Positions 40,475-48,128 of a DNA stretch of 64,000 nucleotides are shown here, in pieces (position 1 is the stretch's first letter; each line of letters opens with the position of its first letter). A model generated the notes under the pieces. That model was not told the origin of the DNA. It worked only from the letters and a program-made list of their open reading frames with translations, and searched no databases. The position numbers were made by a program, and so were the translations under genes. Location: NCBI RefSeq assembly GCF_000297395.2, contig NZ_HF570108.1:6228982-6292981 (forward strand), in the 5' to 3' direction. This DNA comes from Micromonospora lupini str. Lupac 08 (GTDB lineage: Bacteria > Actinomycetota > Actinomycetes > Mycobacteriales > Micromonosporaceae).

Positions 40475-41817
40475 CCGACATCCCGCGCCGGGCCGTGTCC
40501 CGGACCGCCAAGCTCGCCGCTCTGCCGCTCGGCTTCGCCGGCCGGACCGTCCTCGGCATGGGTAAGCGCGTCACCGGGCTCGCCTCCGACGTGATCTCCG
40601 CAGAGATCCAGCAGCGCACCGCCGAGCAGTTGTTCAGCGTGTTGGGCCAGCTCAAGGGCGGGGCGATGAAGTTCGGCCAGGCGTTGTCGGTCTTCGAGGC
40701 GGCCTTGCCGGAGGAGATCGCCGCGCCGTACCGGCAGGCGTTGACCAAGCTTCAGGAGGCCGCGCCGCCGCTGCCGGCCGCGAGCGTGCACAAGGTGCTG
40801 GCCGAGCAGCTCGGCCCCGACTGGCGCGACCGGTTCGTCGAGTTCAACGACACTCCGGCGGCGGCGGCCAGCATCGGGCAGGTGCACCGGGCACGGTGGC
40901 GTGAGCCGGGGTACGGCCCGTCCGGCGAGCCGAACAGCCGCGACGTGGCCGTCAAGATCCAGTATCCGGGGGCCGGTGACGCGCTGCTCGCCGACCTCAA
41001 GCAGCTCTCCCGGCTGGGCGGCATGTTCCGGGCGATCCAGCCCGGCCTCGACGTCAAGCCCCTCCTCGTCGAGTTGCGTGAACGGATCACCGAGGAGCTG
41101 GACTACGAGCTCGAGGCCGAGTCGCAGCGCACCTTCGCCGCCGCGTACGCCGACGATCCGGAGATCTTCATCCCGGAGGTGGTCTCCACGTCGCCCCGGG
41201 TGCTCGTCACCGAGTGGGTGACGGGCACACCGCTTGCCGACATCATCCGGGAGGGCACCGAGGAGCAGCGGGACGAGGCCGGCCGGCTCATGGCCACGTT
41301 TCATCTCTCCGCGCCCCAGCGGGCCGGTCTTCTGCACGCCGACCCGCACCCGGGCAACTTCCGACTGCTGCCCGACGGCCGGCTCGGGGTGATCGACTTC
41401 GGTGCGGTGGCCCGGATGCCCGAGGGCACGCCGGAGCCGATCGGCCTCATCGCGGGCCGGGCCCTGCGCGGCGACGCGGACGGGGTGGTGGCGGGCCTAC
41501 GGGACGAGGGGTTCGTCGGCGCCACCGACGAGATCGACGCCGAGGGGGTCCTCGACTTCCTCCGCCCGATGCTGGAGCCCATCGCGGCCGACGGGTTCCG
41601 CTTCACCCGGGCCTGGCTGCGGGCCGAGGCGGGCCGGCTGGCCAGCCCCCGCTCCCCCACCTACCAGCTGAGCAGGCAGCTCAACCTGCCCCCGTCGTAC
41701 CTGCTCATCCACCGGGTGACGCTCGGCTCGATCGGGGTGCTCTGCCAGTTGGAGGCCAAGGCTCCGTACCGCAGCATCCTGGAGCGCTGGCTGCCGGGCT
41801 TCGCCCCGGTGGCCTGA
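40471..41817 (+). CDS. ABC1/UbiB-family atypical kinase
   Basis: A 448-residue ADCK/UbiB-like protein. The N-terminal KxGQ motif is GGAMKFGQALS. The Ala-rich loop replacing the P-loop is PAAAASIGQVHRARW. The catalytic Lys is in DVAVKIQYPG, the ExD motif in ITEELDYELEAE, the catalytic loop HADPHPGNF, and the metal-binding GVIDFGAVARM. Family members bind nucleotide and support quinone and lipid metabolism or stress tolerance. The M. tuberculosis homologue is Rv3197, next to whiB7 as here. Translation starts at GTG 40471, within the end of the ThiF-like gene, so the products probably act together. Confidence 0.92.
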   Translation: MTDIPRRAVSRTAKLAALPLGFAGRTVLGMGKRVTGLASDVISAEIQQRTAEQLFSVLGQLKGGAMKFGQALSVFEAALPEEIAAPYRQALTKLQEAAPPLPAASVHKVLAEQLGPDWRDRFVEFNDTPAAAASIGQVHRARWREPGYGPSGEPNSRDVAVKIQYPGAGDALLADLKQLSRLGGMFRAIQPGLDVKPLLVELRERITEELDYELEAESQRTFAAAYADDPEIFIPEVVSTSPRVLVTEWVTGTPLADIIREGTEEQRDEAGRLMATFHLSAPQRAGLLHADPHPGNFRLLPDGRLGVIDFGAVARMPEGTPEPIGLIAGRALRGDADGVVAGLRDEGFVGATDEIDAEGVLDFLRPMLEPIAADGFRFTRAWLRAEAGRLASPRSPTYQLSRQLNLPPSYLLIHRVTLGSIGVLCQLEAKAPYRSILERWLPGFAPVA

Positions 41818-41840
41818 GCAGGGCGGGTCGAGACGTCACG

Positions 41841-41870
41841 AAGGGCGGGTGCCGACCGGCACCCGCCCTT
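41841..41870. terminator. Perfect hairpin terminator between ABC1 and whiB7 transcripts
   Basis: AAGGGCGGGTGCC (41841-41853) pairs exactly with GGCACCCGCCCTT (41858-41870), with a 4-nt loop and TCT after it on the plus strand. The opposite strand reads CTT and a C-rich run, so it can serve the convergent whiB7 transcript too. Confidence 0.85.
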
Positions 41871-41885
41871 TCTGGTGAGGTGGTA

Positions 41886-42035
41886 CTAGAGAACGCCCAG
41901 GTCGCGCGCCGACTGGTTGCGGCTGTTCATGGCGACGGTACGGGCGGATCGGGTTGCCTCAGTGCTCGTGGTGGTACGACCGGCCTGAGGCCGGCGCATT
42001 CGAGCCCTGGTCAACGCTTCGTGGAGTAGTTGCAT
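41886..42035 (-). CDS. Small basic protein downstream of whiB7, possibly conserved
   Basis: A 49-residue product: MQLLHEALTRARMRRPQ, then STEATRSARTVAMNSR and NQSARDLGVL. ATG at 42035 is preceded by GGAG with an 8-nt gap. It is helical and Arg-rich. The 'HEALxRARMRxPQ ... SARxL' pattern resembles small uncharacterised actinobacterial proteins, by memory only. It lies 88 bp after whiB7 on the same strand and before a shared terminator, so it may be co-expressed with it. The same frame extends upstream with other Met codons (for example at 42122) but without better ribosome sites. Confidence 0.5.
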   Translation of the reverse strand: MQLLHEALTRARMRRPQAGRTTTSTEATRSARTVAMNSRNQSARDLGVL

Positions 42036-42123
42036 CTCGAAGGCTCCACTCGGAACGTTCAACATCGTTTTCTCACTCACTGCCGGTGTGCCACCGGCGT
42101 AGTTGGTACGGGTCGGGAACATG

Positions 42124-42489
42124 TCAGGCTGCCAGCCGGACCGCGCCACGCACCTCGGACAGCCCACTGGCTGCCAGGCGCGCCTCGGCCTCGACCCGAA
42201 GCTCGGCGTCACGAGCGACGTCCTCCTTGCGCGGACGGCCACGGGGCCGCTTGCGCGGGACGACCGCGCCACGCTCGAAGATCTCGCCGCCCCAGACGCC
42301 CCACGGCTCCGCTCGCTCCACCGCCCCGGCCAGGCACTCGACGCGCAGCGGGCAGTCCCCGCAGAGCGACTTGGCCAGCTCGAGCTCGGCAGGCGAGTCG
42401 GAGAACCACAGGTCGGGGTCGAACTTCCGGCAGGGCAGGTTCGCCTCCAGCTCGACGCTCACATCGAGGGGGGCCAACGCCAGACTCAT
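42124..42489 (-). CDS. whiB7: WhiB7 transcription factor (antibiotic-resistance regulator)
   Basis: A 121-residue [4Fe-4S] Wbl protein. Cluster ligands are PCRKFDPDLWF and SLCGDCPLRVEC (C-x2-C-x5-C). The sigma-binding loop is EPWGVWGGEIFERG, and the AT-hook RKRPRGRPRKEDV is the feature unique to WhiB7. The protein binds the primary sigma factor and AT-rich DNA just upstream of -35 to induce intrinsic resistance genes. The gene follows uvrD2 on the same strand, as in mycobacteria (Rv3197A-Rv3198c). ATG at 42489 has GAGAGAGG 10 nt upstream. Expression is probably controlled by an upstream ORF and a terminator in a leader of roughly 460 nt. Confidence 0.95.
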   Translation of the reverse strand: MSLALAPLDVSVELEANLPCRKFDPDLWFSDSPAELELAKSLCGDCPLRVECLAGAVERAEPWGVWGGEIFERGAVVPRKRPRGRPRKEDVARDAELRVEAEARLAASGLSEVRGAVRLAA

Positions 42490-42560
42490 CTCCCGGTCAC
42501 CTCTCTCTCACTTCGATCTCGTGGATCGCATTCCGACGTACTTCGGCGGGGCAAAAAACT

Positions 42561-42596
42561 GAGGCCGCGGATCCCGGTAGCGGGTTCCGCGGCCTC
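42561..42596 (-). terminator. Intrinsic terminator in the whiB7 leader (attenuator)
   Basis: On the minus strand GAGGCCGCGGA (42596-42586) pairs with TCCGCGGCCTC (42571-42561), plus an inner CCCG/CGGG, with a 4-nt loop, followed by AG and six T (42558-42553). It lies 64 nt before the whiB7 ATG and would stop transcription before the gene. Confidence 0.88.
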
Positions 42597-42639
42597 GAGG
42601 TGAGCCGGTGTCTGAAGATCAGACCGGTCTACCTCGAGG
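42593..42639 (-). promoter_or_regulatory. Second leader hairpin containing the uORF stop, candidate antiterminator
   Basis: Two copies of the self-complementary CCTCGAGG (42632-42639 and 42593-42600) can pair. Between them CCGG plus TCTGA/TCAGA forms an inner stem. The uORF stop codon (42621-42619) sits in this inner stem. The outer arm shares four bases with the base of the downstream terminator, so full formation of one weakens the other. Confidence 0.55.
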
Positions 42640-42867
42640 TGGAACGCCGCGGACATCAGTGCGCTTCTTGACGCCATTGATGTCCATGCCCGTGATGCCA
42701 CTGGTCCCGTTGAATCCGGTGGGCGCGACGGCCAGGGTCAGCTCGGCCTGAACCTGGTGCACCTGCGGAACCGACGGTCGTGCGGCCGCAAGGGCCACCC
42801 GGACAGCCGACAGCGGAGCGCAGACAGACGGCATCGCCGTCAGACGCTCATAGGTGAAGATCTCCAC
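42619..42867 (-). CDS. Upstream ORF in the whiB7 leader
   Basis: An 82-codon ORF starting GTG at 42867 with GAGGGAGGTGG placed 5-8 nt upstream, an excellent ribosome site. The product begins VEIFTYERLTAMPSVC and ends VKKRTDVRGVPPRGRPV. No family is recognised. The stop lies 22 nt before the terminator stem. In mycobacteria and Streptomyces, translation of a uORF in the whiB7/wblC leader senses ribosome inhibition: when its translation is disturbed the terminator is bypassed. The position and ribosome site here fit that role. Any peptide-specific function would be secondary. Confidence 0.75.
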   Translation of the reverse strand: MEIFTYERLTAMPSVCAPLSAVRVALAAARPSVPQVHQVQAELTLAVAPTGFNGTSGITGMDINGVKKRTDVRGVPPRGRPV

Positions 42868-42953
42868 GGTGGCCACCTCCCTCACGTTCCTCGAATCGAC
42901 TGGACCAACCCCCGTGAGCAGCCGGAATGGCGCCGCTCGCGTGGTGTGTTCTG

Positions 42954-42993
42954 AGGCTATTCCTCGCCCGGGGGCGAGGGCAAACGAATTTAC
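42954..42993 (-). promoter_or_regulatory. Probable autoregulated whiB7 promoter
   Basis: Minus strand: AT-rich GTAAATTCGT (42993-42984), -35 TTGCCC (42983-42978), 18-bp spacer, -10 TAGCCT (42959-42954). An AT-rich block immediately before -35 is the known binding site of the WhiB7 AT-hook. The TAA stop codon of uvrD2 (42992-42990) forms part of this block. Confidence 0.7.
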
Positions 42994-45155
42994 GACGAGA
43001 TTTCGAAAGTTTTCTCCGGGCAGACGTCGTCCACCCCCGCGCCCTGCACGAGCGCCAGCACCGACTCCCCGTAGAGGCCCAGTTTCCGGGGGCCGATGCC
43101 GGCGATGGCGATCAACTCTTCCGGCCGGCCGGGCCGCCGCTCGGCCAACGCGGTCAACGTGGCGTCGGTGAAGACCACGTACGCCGGGACCTTCTGCGCG
43201 CCGGCCACCCGCTGCCGCCACTCGCGCAGCCGTTCGTGCAGCTCATCGTCGATGTCGGACGGACAGGTGGGGCATCGACCCAGCTTGCGGTCGGGGCCCG
43301 CGAGCAGGGTGGCGCCGCAGATCCGACAGGACACGATCTGCGTCCGGCGTCGTTCGGGACGGCGCGCGGGACCGGTGGAGGCGCCGGCCCGCTCGGTGCC
43401 GCCGGAGCGGTCCAGCTGGGGCAGGAACCGCGACGGCCGCCGGGCCCGCCCGCCCGGCGAACGCGCGGCGGCGTACGACAGCCAGAGCCACTGCCGCGCG
43501 CGGGTGATCCCGACGTAGAGCAGCCGGCGCTCCTCCTCGACCTGCTCGACGGTCTTGGCGTACGTGGTGGGCAGGGTGCCCTCGGCGAGGCCGACCAGGA
43601 AGACGGCGTCCCACTCCAGCCCCTTGGCCGAGTGCAGCGACGCCAGCGTGACCCCGTCCACCGTCGGCACGTGCTGCTGGGCGGCCCGCCGTGCCAGCTC
43701 CTCGGTGAAGTCGGTGAGGGTGACCGGGCGCTCCACCGACGCGGCCTCGCCGATCGGCACGACCTCGGGGGTGGCCGCGTACTCCTCGGCGAGCTGGACC
43801 AGCGCGGACAGCGCCTCCCAGCGCTCGCGGGCGGCGCCGCCGGCCGGGGGCGCATCCGGGGCCCAGCCGACAGCGGTGAGCGCCTCGACCACGGCGGTCG
43901 GCAACGGGGTCTCCCCCGGGATCGAGCGGGTGGCCGACCGCAGGGCGACCATCGCCTGGCGCACCTCGGTCCGCTCGAAGAACCGCTCGGCGCCCTGCAC
44001 GACGTACGGCACGGCGGCCTCGGTGAGCGCCTTCTCGTACGCCTCGGACTGCGCGTTGACCCGGAACAGCACGGCGATCTCCTTCGCCGGCGTGCCCGCG
44101 TCGATGAGCGCGCGGCAGCGGGCAGCCACCGCGTTCGCCTCGGCCGGCTCGTCGGTGAAGATCCGCAGGTCCGGCTCGGGGCCGGGTGGGCGCTGCCCGC
44201 TCAGTTCCAGCCGCAACCGGGCCTCGGTGCCCCGGGCCTGGGAGATCACCGCGTTGGCCAGCCCGACGACCTGCGGGGTGGAGCGGTAGTCGCGGACCAG
44301 CCGGACCACTGTGGCGTTGCGGTGCCGGCGGGGGAAGTCGACCAGGTACGCCGAGGTCGCCCCGGTGAACGAGTAGATCGTCTGGCTGGCGTCGCCGACC
44401 ACTGTCAGGTCGTTGCGGCCGGCCAACCAGGCTTCGAGCAACCGCTGCTGGAGTGGGTTGACGTCCTGGTACTCGTCGACCACGAAGTGCCGGTACTGGG
44501 TGCGGATCTGCTCGCCGACGTCCGGGTGCTCCTCGATGCCCCACACCGCGGCCCGCAGCATGTCCTCGAAGTCGATCACCCCGTTGGAGCGCTTCAGCTG
44601 CTCGTACGCGGTGAACACCTCGGCGACCTTCGCCGGCTCGTGCGGCGTGTCCCGCAATGCCCGGGCCGCCGCCACGACGTAGTCCCCCGGCTCGACGAGC
44701 GACGACTTGGCCCACTCGATCTCGCCGGCCAGGTCCCGCGCGGCGGCCCGGTCGGTCCGCAGGCCGACCCGGGCGGCGGCGAGGGTGACGAGCCGCACCT
44801 TGCTGTCCAGCAGCTCGGGCATGGCCCGGCCGGCCAGCAGGCGGGGGGCGAAGTACCGCACCTGCCGCAACGCGGCCGCATGGAACGTCCGCGCCTGCAC
44901 GCCGCCCACCCCGAGCACGGTGAGCCGACTACGCATCTCGGCGGCGGCGCGGGCGGTGAAGGTGACCGCGAGCACGTGCCGGGGGGAGATCTCCCCGGAG
45001 AGCGCCCGGTGGGCGATCCGGGAGGTGATCGCGCGGGTCTTGCCGGTGCCGGCGCCGGCGAGGATGCAGACCGGGCCGGCGGGTGCGGTCACCGCGGAGC
45101 GCTGCTCCGGGTCGAGCCCGGCAAGTACGCCTTCCGACGCTGAGTGAACCACCAC
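42990..45155 (-). CDS. uvrD2: ATP-dependent DNA helicase UvrD2
   Basis: Superfamily 1A 3'-5' helicase, 721 residues. Walker A is ILAGAGTGKTRAIT, motif Ia VTFTARAAAEM, motif II VVDEYQDVNP, motif III VVGDASQTIYSFTGA, motif IV VRLVRDYRSTP, motif V LASLHSAKGLEWD and motif VI LLYVGITRARQWL. The tail is diagnostic of UvrD2: a tetracysteine module (CRICGATLLAG and RCPTCPS) followed by an HRDC domain (WRQRVAGAQKVPAYVVFTDA). In mycobacteria the Cys module links the motor to HRDC. The start is GTG at 45155. It is divergent from mrx1 across 93 bp, and whiB7 follows. Confidence 0.95.
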   Translation of the reverse strand: MVVHSASEGVLAGLDPEQRSAVTAPAGPVCILAGAGTGKTRAITSRIAHRALSGEISPRHVLAVTFTARAAAEMRSRLTVLGVGGVQARTFHAAALRQVRYFAPRLLAGRAMPELLDSKVRLVTLAAARVGLRTDRAAARDLAGEIEWAKSSLVEPGDYVVAAARALRDTPHEPAKVAEVFTAYEQLKRSNGVIDFEDMLRAAVWGIEEHPDVGEQIRTQYRHFVVDEYQDVNPLQQRLLEAWLAGRNDLTVVGDASQTIYSFTGATSAYLVDFPRRHRNATVVRLVRDYRSTPQVVGLANAVISQARGTEARLRLELSGQRPPGPEPDLRIFTDEPAEANAVAARCRALIDAGTPAKEIAVLFRVNAQSEAYEKALTEAAVPYVVQGAERFFERTEVRQAMVALRSATRSIPGETPLPTAVVEALTAVGWAPDAPPAGGAARERWEALSALVQLAEEYAATPEVVPIGEAASVERPVTLTDFTEELARRAAQQHVPTVDGVTLASLHSAKGLEWDAVFLVGLAEGTLPTTYAKTVEQVEEERRLLYVGITRARQWLWLSYAAARSPGGRARRPSRFLPQLDRSGGTERAGASTGPARRPERRRTQIVSCRICGATLLAGPDRKLGRCPTCPSDIDDELHERLREWRQRVAGAQKVPAYVVFTDATLTALAERRPGRPEELIAIAGIGPRKLGLYGESVLALVQGAGVDDVCPEKTFEISS

Positions 45156-45160
45156 AACCA

Positions 45161-45187
45161 GGAATCATCTCAGCTCCTCCGGACGTT
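45161..45187 (+). promoter_or_regulatory. SigR-type promoter upstream of mrx1
   Basis: GGAAT (45161-45165), 19 bp, GTT (45185-45187): the same spacing as the sigR promoter at 9853-9879. It points toward mrx1, whose ATG is at 45249, leaving a leader of about 55 nt. Mycoredoxin genes are established members of the SigR regulon in Streptomyces. Confidence 0.8.
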
Positions 45188-45248
45188 GTAGCGGACAGCC
45201 TCGGCTTGATCCGCAAGCCGGCGGTCAGAGGAGTTGGAGGATCCGACC

Positions 45249-45491
45249 ATGCTGACGATGTATTCCACCCCCTGGTGCGGCTACTGCCACCGGCTGAAGT
45301 CGCAGCTCGACCGGGAGGGCATCGGCTACGAGGTGGTCGACATCGAGCGGGACCCGGAGGCCGCGGAGTTCGTGATGAGCGTCAACGGCGGCAACCAGAC
45401 GGTGCCGACGCTGCGCTTCGACGACGGCAGCGCCCTGACCAACCCCTCGATCACACAGGTCAAGCAGCACCTGGCGACCCTCAGCGCCTGA
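45249..45491 (+). CDS. mrx1: Mycoredoxin (Mrx1)
   Basis: Glutaredoxin-fold reductase that removes mycothiol from oxidised proteins. At 80 residues it matches mycoredoxin-1. The active-site motif is TPWCGYCHRLK (C-x2-C), with VNGGNQTVPTLRF holding the cis-Pro (TVPT) and the C-terminal helix LTNPSITQVKQHLATL. ATG at 45249 with GGAGG 8 nt upstream. Rv3198A occupies the same place between uvrD2 and nudC in M. tuberculosis. A SigR-type promoter precedes it, linking it to thiol stress. It ends at a perfect 17-bp hairpin. Confidence 0.95.
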   Translation: MLTMYSTPWCGYCHRLKSQLDREGIGYEVVDIERDPEAAEFVMSVNGGNQTVPTLRFDDGSALTNPSITQVKQHLATLSA

Positions 45492-45508
45492 CCGGCCGGG
45501 TCACCTCT

Positions 45509-45546
45509 CGACGAACGGCCGCCCGCGTCCGGGCGGCCGTTCGTCG
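45509..45546. terminator. Perfect hairpin terminator after mrx1
   Basis: CGACGAACGGCCGCCCG (45509-45525) and its exact complement (45530-45546) form a 17-bp stem with a 4-nt loop. It lies between the convergent mrx1 and MFS genes and can serve both. Confidence 0.85.
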
Positions 45547-45559
45547 TGTCCGACATCCG

Positions 45560-46858
45560 TCACCGCCGGGGCGGTCGCCGCGGTCCCGTGGCCACCGGCG
45601 CGTCGATGTCGGCGTCGACCGGGCGCCGCGGCGCGGGCAGCGTCGGGCGCGGCGGCGGTGTGGGTGGACGTCCGCCGGCCGGCGCGCTCAGGTGCCGGCC
45701 CCGCCAGAGGTAGACGCCGGCCGCCAGCGTGGCCACGCCGACCAGCAGGAACAGCAGCCGGTAGTCCAGGACGCCGACCAGCAGGGCGCCGGTGCCGATG
45801 GAGAGCGCCTGCGGGCCGCTGACCAGCGCCTGGGTGGCCGCCGCGACCCGGCCGACCAGCCCGGGTGGCGTACGTCGCTGGATCAGCGTGTGCAGGCCCA
45901 CCATCGTCAGCGGCAGCGAGACGCCGGCCAGCAGCACCGCCACGAACCCGAGCCGCAGATCGGGGTACGCGAGCGCGAGCGCGGCCGGGGAGAAGAAGGC
46001 CACCCCGGCGGCCAGTGTGCCGATCTCACCGAGTCGGCGGACCAGCGCCGGTGAGCAGAGCCCACCGACCAGCCCGCCGACGCCCTGCACCATGACGAGC
46101 ACGCCCACGAAGGCGGCGTCCCGATCCAACCCCTGGTCGACGTAGGCGAAGATCAGCGATTCACTGAAGCCCATCACCAGCGATCCGAGCCCGTAGCCGA
46201 GCAGGGCCCGGCGCAGCGCCGGCTCACCGGTCAGGTGCCGCAGGCCCGCGCCCAGTTCGGCGGGCCAGCGCAGCCGCACGGTCGGCGGTGTCAGCGCCGG
46301 GCTCGGCACCGCGCTCACCACCGCGGCCGCGGTCAGGAAGCCGACCATGCCGATCCCGGCCAGCGCCCAACCGCCGAGCGCCGCGTAGAGCGCCGCGCCG
46401 GCCAGCGGGCCGATCAGCCGCAGCCCCTGGCGTACGGTCTGCAGCACGCCGTTCGCCTCGGCGAGCAGCTCCAGCGGCACCAACTGCCGGAGCAGCCCGC
46501 TGAGCGCCGCGCCGAGCGTGATGGACGAGAGGCCGTACAGGGCGGCGACCAGGTACACGAGCCAGACGTCGCCCGCGTCGCGGACCGTGAACAGCGGGAC
46601 GAGCAGCAGCGCGGTGACCACGCTCGCGGTCACGAAGAAGGGCCGGCGCGGGTACCTGTCGACGAACCAACCGACAAGCGGCGCCAACATCATCGGGGCG
46701 ATGACGGCGAAGATGATGCCGCCGGCGAGCCCGTTGGAGCCGGTCAGGTCCTTGACCCAGATGGCGAGCGCGAGCAGCAGGATCGACTCGGCGGTCATGC
46801 TGGCCAGCAGGCCGCCGAACAGCAGGCGGAAGTCGGGTCGGCGCAGGACGGTGCGCAT
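45560..46858 (-). CDS. MFS transporter (MFS_3/EntS-like)
   Basis: A 432-residue, 12-helix secondary transporter. The family start MRTVLRRPDFRLLFGGLLAS is typical of MFS_3 exporters. Motif A is in the TM2-3 loop (GWFVDRYPRRPFF). Later conserved stretches are ANGVLQTVRQGLRLIGPLAG and QRRTPPGLVGRVAAAT. A Pro-rich tail of about 55 residues follows the last helix. The family exports siderophores, macrolides and other small molecules; the substrate here is unknown. ATG at 46858 with GGAGGG 4-5 nt upstream. It is divergent from the XRE regulator across about 215 bp. Confidence 0.88.
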   Translation of the reverse strand: MRTVLRRPDFRLLFGGLLASMTAESILLLALAIWVKDLTGSNGLAGGIIFAVIAPMMLAPLVGWFVDRYPRRPFFVTASVVTALLLVPLFTVRDAGDVWLVYLVAALYGLSSITLGAALSGLLRQLVPLELLAEANGVLQTVRQGLRLIGPLAGAALYAALGGWALAGIGMVGFLTAAAVVSAVPSPALTPPTVRLRWPAELGAGLRHLTGEPALRRALLGYGLGSLVMGFSESLIFAYVDQGLDRDAAFVGVLVMVQGVGGLVGGLCSPALVRRLGEIGTLAAGVAFFSPAALALAYPDLRLGFVAVLLAGVSLPLTMVGLHTLIQRRTPPGLVGRVAAATQALVSGPQALSIGTGALLVGVLDYRLLFLLVGVATLAAGVYLWRGRHLSAPAGGRPPTPPPRPTLPAPRRPVDADIDAPVATGPRRPPRR

Positions 46859-47074
46859 GGGGTCCCTCCGGCGGGATGGCGTGCCCGGCTGGGCGCGGTC
46901 GACGGGGCGTGGACCACGGGTCCGTCGTCGTCCGGCGTAACCGTGGTCCATTTTTCGCAAGACACGCCCCCGCCGGACCCTCCGACGCCGGTCGCGCCGT
47001 CCATACTGACCGTGGGGGGCGAATTTCATACAGTTACCGTCGCGTCTGCGGCGGTCGACGGGAAAGAGGACACT

Positions 47075-48055
47075 GTGCCTCCTGCCGCACCCAGCCCGAT
47101 CATGCGTCGTCGACGGTTGGGCATCGAACTGCGCAGTCTGCGCGAAGCTGCGGGCCTCACCGGTGACCAGGTTATCGAACGGATCGGTTGGGCGTCCGCG
47201 TCCAAACTGTCCCGCCTGGAGAACGGCCGCAGCCGACCGGACCCGCAGGATGTCGGCGTTCTGCTCGACCTCTACGGGGCCGACGCCGCAGCACGCGACG
47301 AGTTGCTCGGGATCGCCGGCGAGGCCGGCGACATGCGCGGATGGTTGAAGAACTTTCCGGTGATGACGCAGCAGCAGCGCAGTTGGGCCGAGTTGGAGGC
47401 GGGCTGCGCGGAGATCTCCGAGTACAACCCGGTTCTGGTGCCGGGCCTGTTGCAGACCGCCGGGTACGCGAAGGTCCGGATCGTCTCGGCCCGCCAGGTG
47501 AGCGAGGGCGCCGGCGAACCGGGCCCGGCCGACGAGCCGGAGACCGAGGTCCAGGCCCGGTTGGCCCGCCAGTTGCTGCTGACCCGCGAGCCGCACGCGC
47601 CGAGCTACACCGCCGTGCTGGAGGAGGCGGCCCTCGGCCGCCGGGCCGGCCCACCCGAGGTGCTGCACGAGCAGTTGGCCCAGCTGTGCGATCTGGCCCT
47701 GCTGCCCAACGTGACGCTGCACCTGCTTCTGCGGGACACGCAGATAGGCAATTGGTACCTTCCGCCGACCGCCTTCTCCCTCTATCGGTTCGCCGATCCG
47801 CTCGATCCGGAGACATTGGCCATCGAAGGGGGGTTCACCGACGTCATGTCGACCGAGTCAATCGCGCTAAATCGCTATAAAGTGGTGTTCGAGTGGCTAT
47901 GCACGGCGGCACTTGACGCCTCGGACACCCTCTCCTGGCTGATCGAGGCGACGGGACGGCTGACCGGGGCGACGTCCCCATCCACAGTGGCGTTCGGGCC
48001 GGCAACGGCGCCGACCCAACGCCGCCGGGATTCGGGGCGACTGACGGATCGGTGA
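47075..48055 (+). CDS. XRE-family regulator with DUF5753 domain
   Basis: A 326-residue protein. The N-terminal helix-turn-helix (about residues 13-70) reads GIELRSLREAAGLTGDQVIE and ASKLSRLENGRSRPDPQDV. The rest is DUF5753: EISEYNPVLVPGLLQTAGYA, SYTAVLEEAALGR, LPNVTLHLLL and NWYLPPTAFSLYRF. In Actinobacteria such genes are typically followed by a DUF397 gene, as here, forming a toxin-antitoxin-like or developmental regulator pair (the WhiJ/bldB-associated type in Streptomyces). GTG at 47075 has AGAGGA 5 nt upstream. DNA target unknown. Confidence 0.92.
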   Translation: MPPAAPSPIMRRRRLGIELRSLREAAGLTGDQVIERIGWASASKLSRLENGRSRPDPQDVGVLLDLYGADAAARDELLGIAGEAGDMRGWLKNFPVMTQQQRSWAELEAGCAEISEYNPVLVPGLLQTAGYAKVRIVSARQVSEGAGEPGPADEPETEVQARLARQLLLTREPHAPSYTAVLEEAALGRRAGPPEVLHEQLAQLCDLALLPNVTLHLLLRDTQIGNWYLPPTAFSLYRFADPLDPETLAIEGGFTDVMSTESIALNRYKVVFEWLCTAALDASDTLSWLIEATGRLTGATSPSTVAFGPATAPTQRRRDSGRLTDR

Positions 48056-48128
48056 TCCACGGGGGACCCTCCGTCGGGGGTGCGGCACCACTCGTCCCAT
48101 CGGATCGGTTCACATCAGGAGCAGAGCC

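Noticed and set aside
42927..45143. 738-codon plus-strand frame over uvrD2
   Set aside because: Shadow of uvrD2, which has every SF1 helicase motif. The plus product has no recognisable domain.
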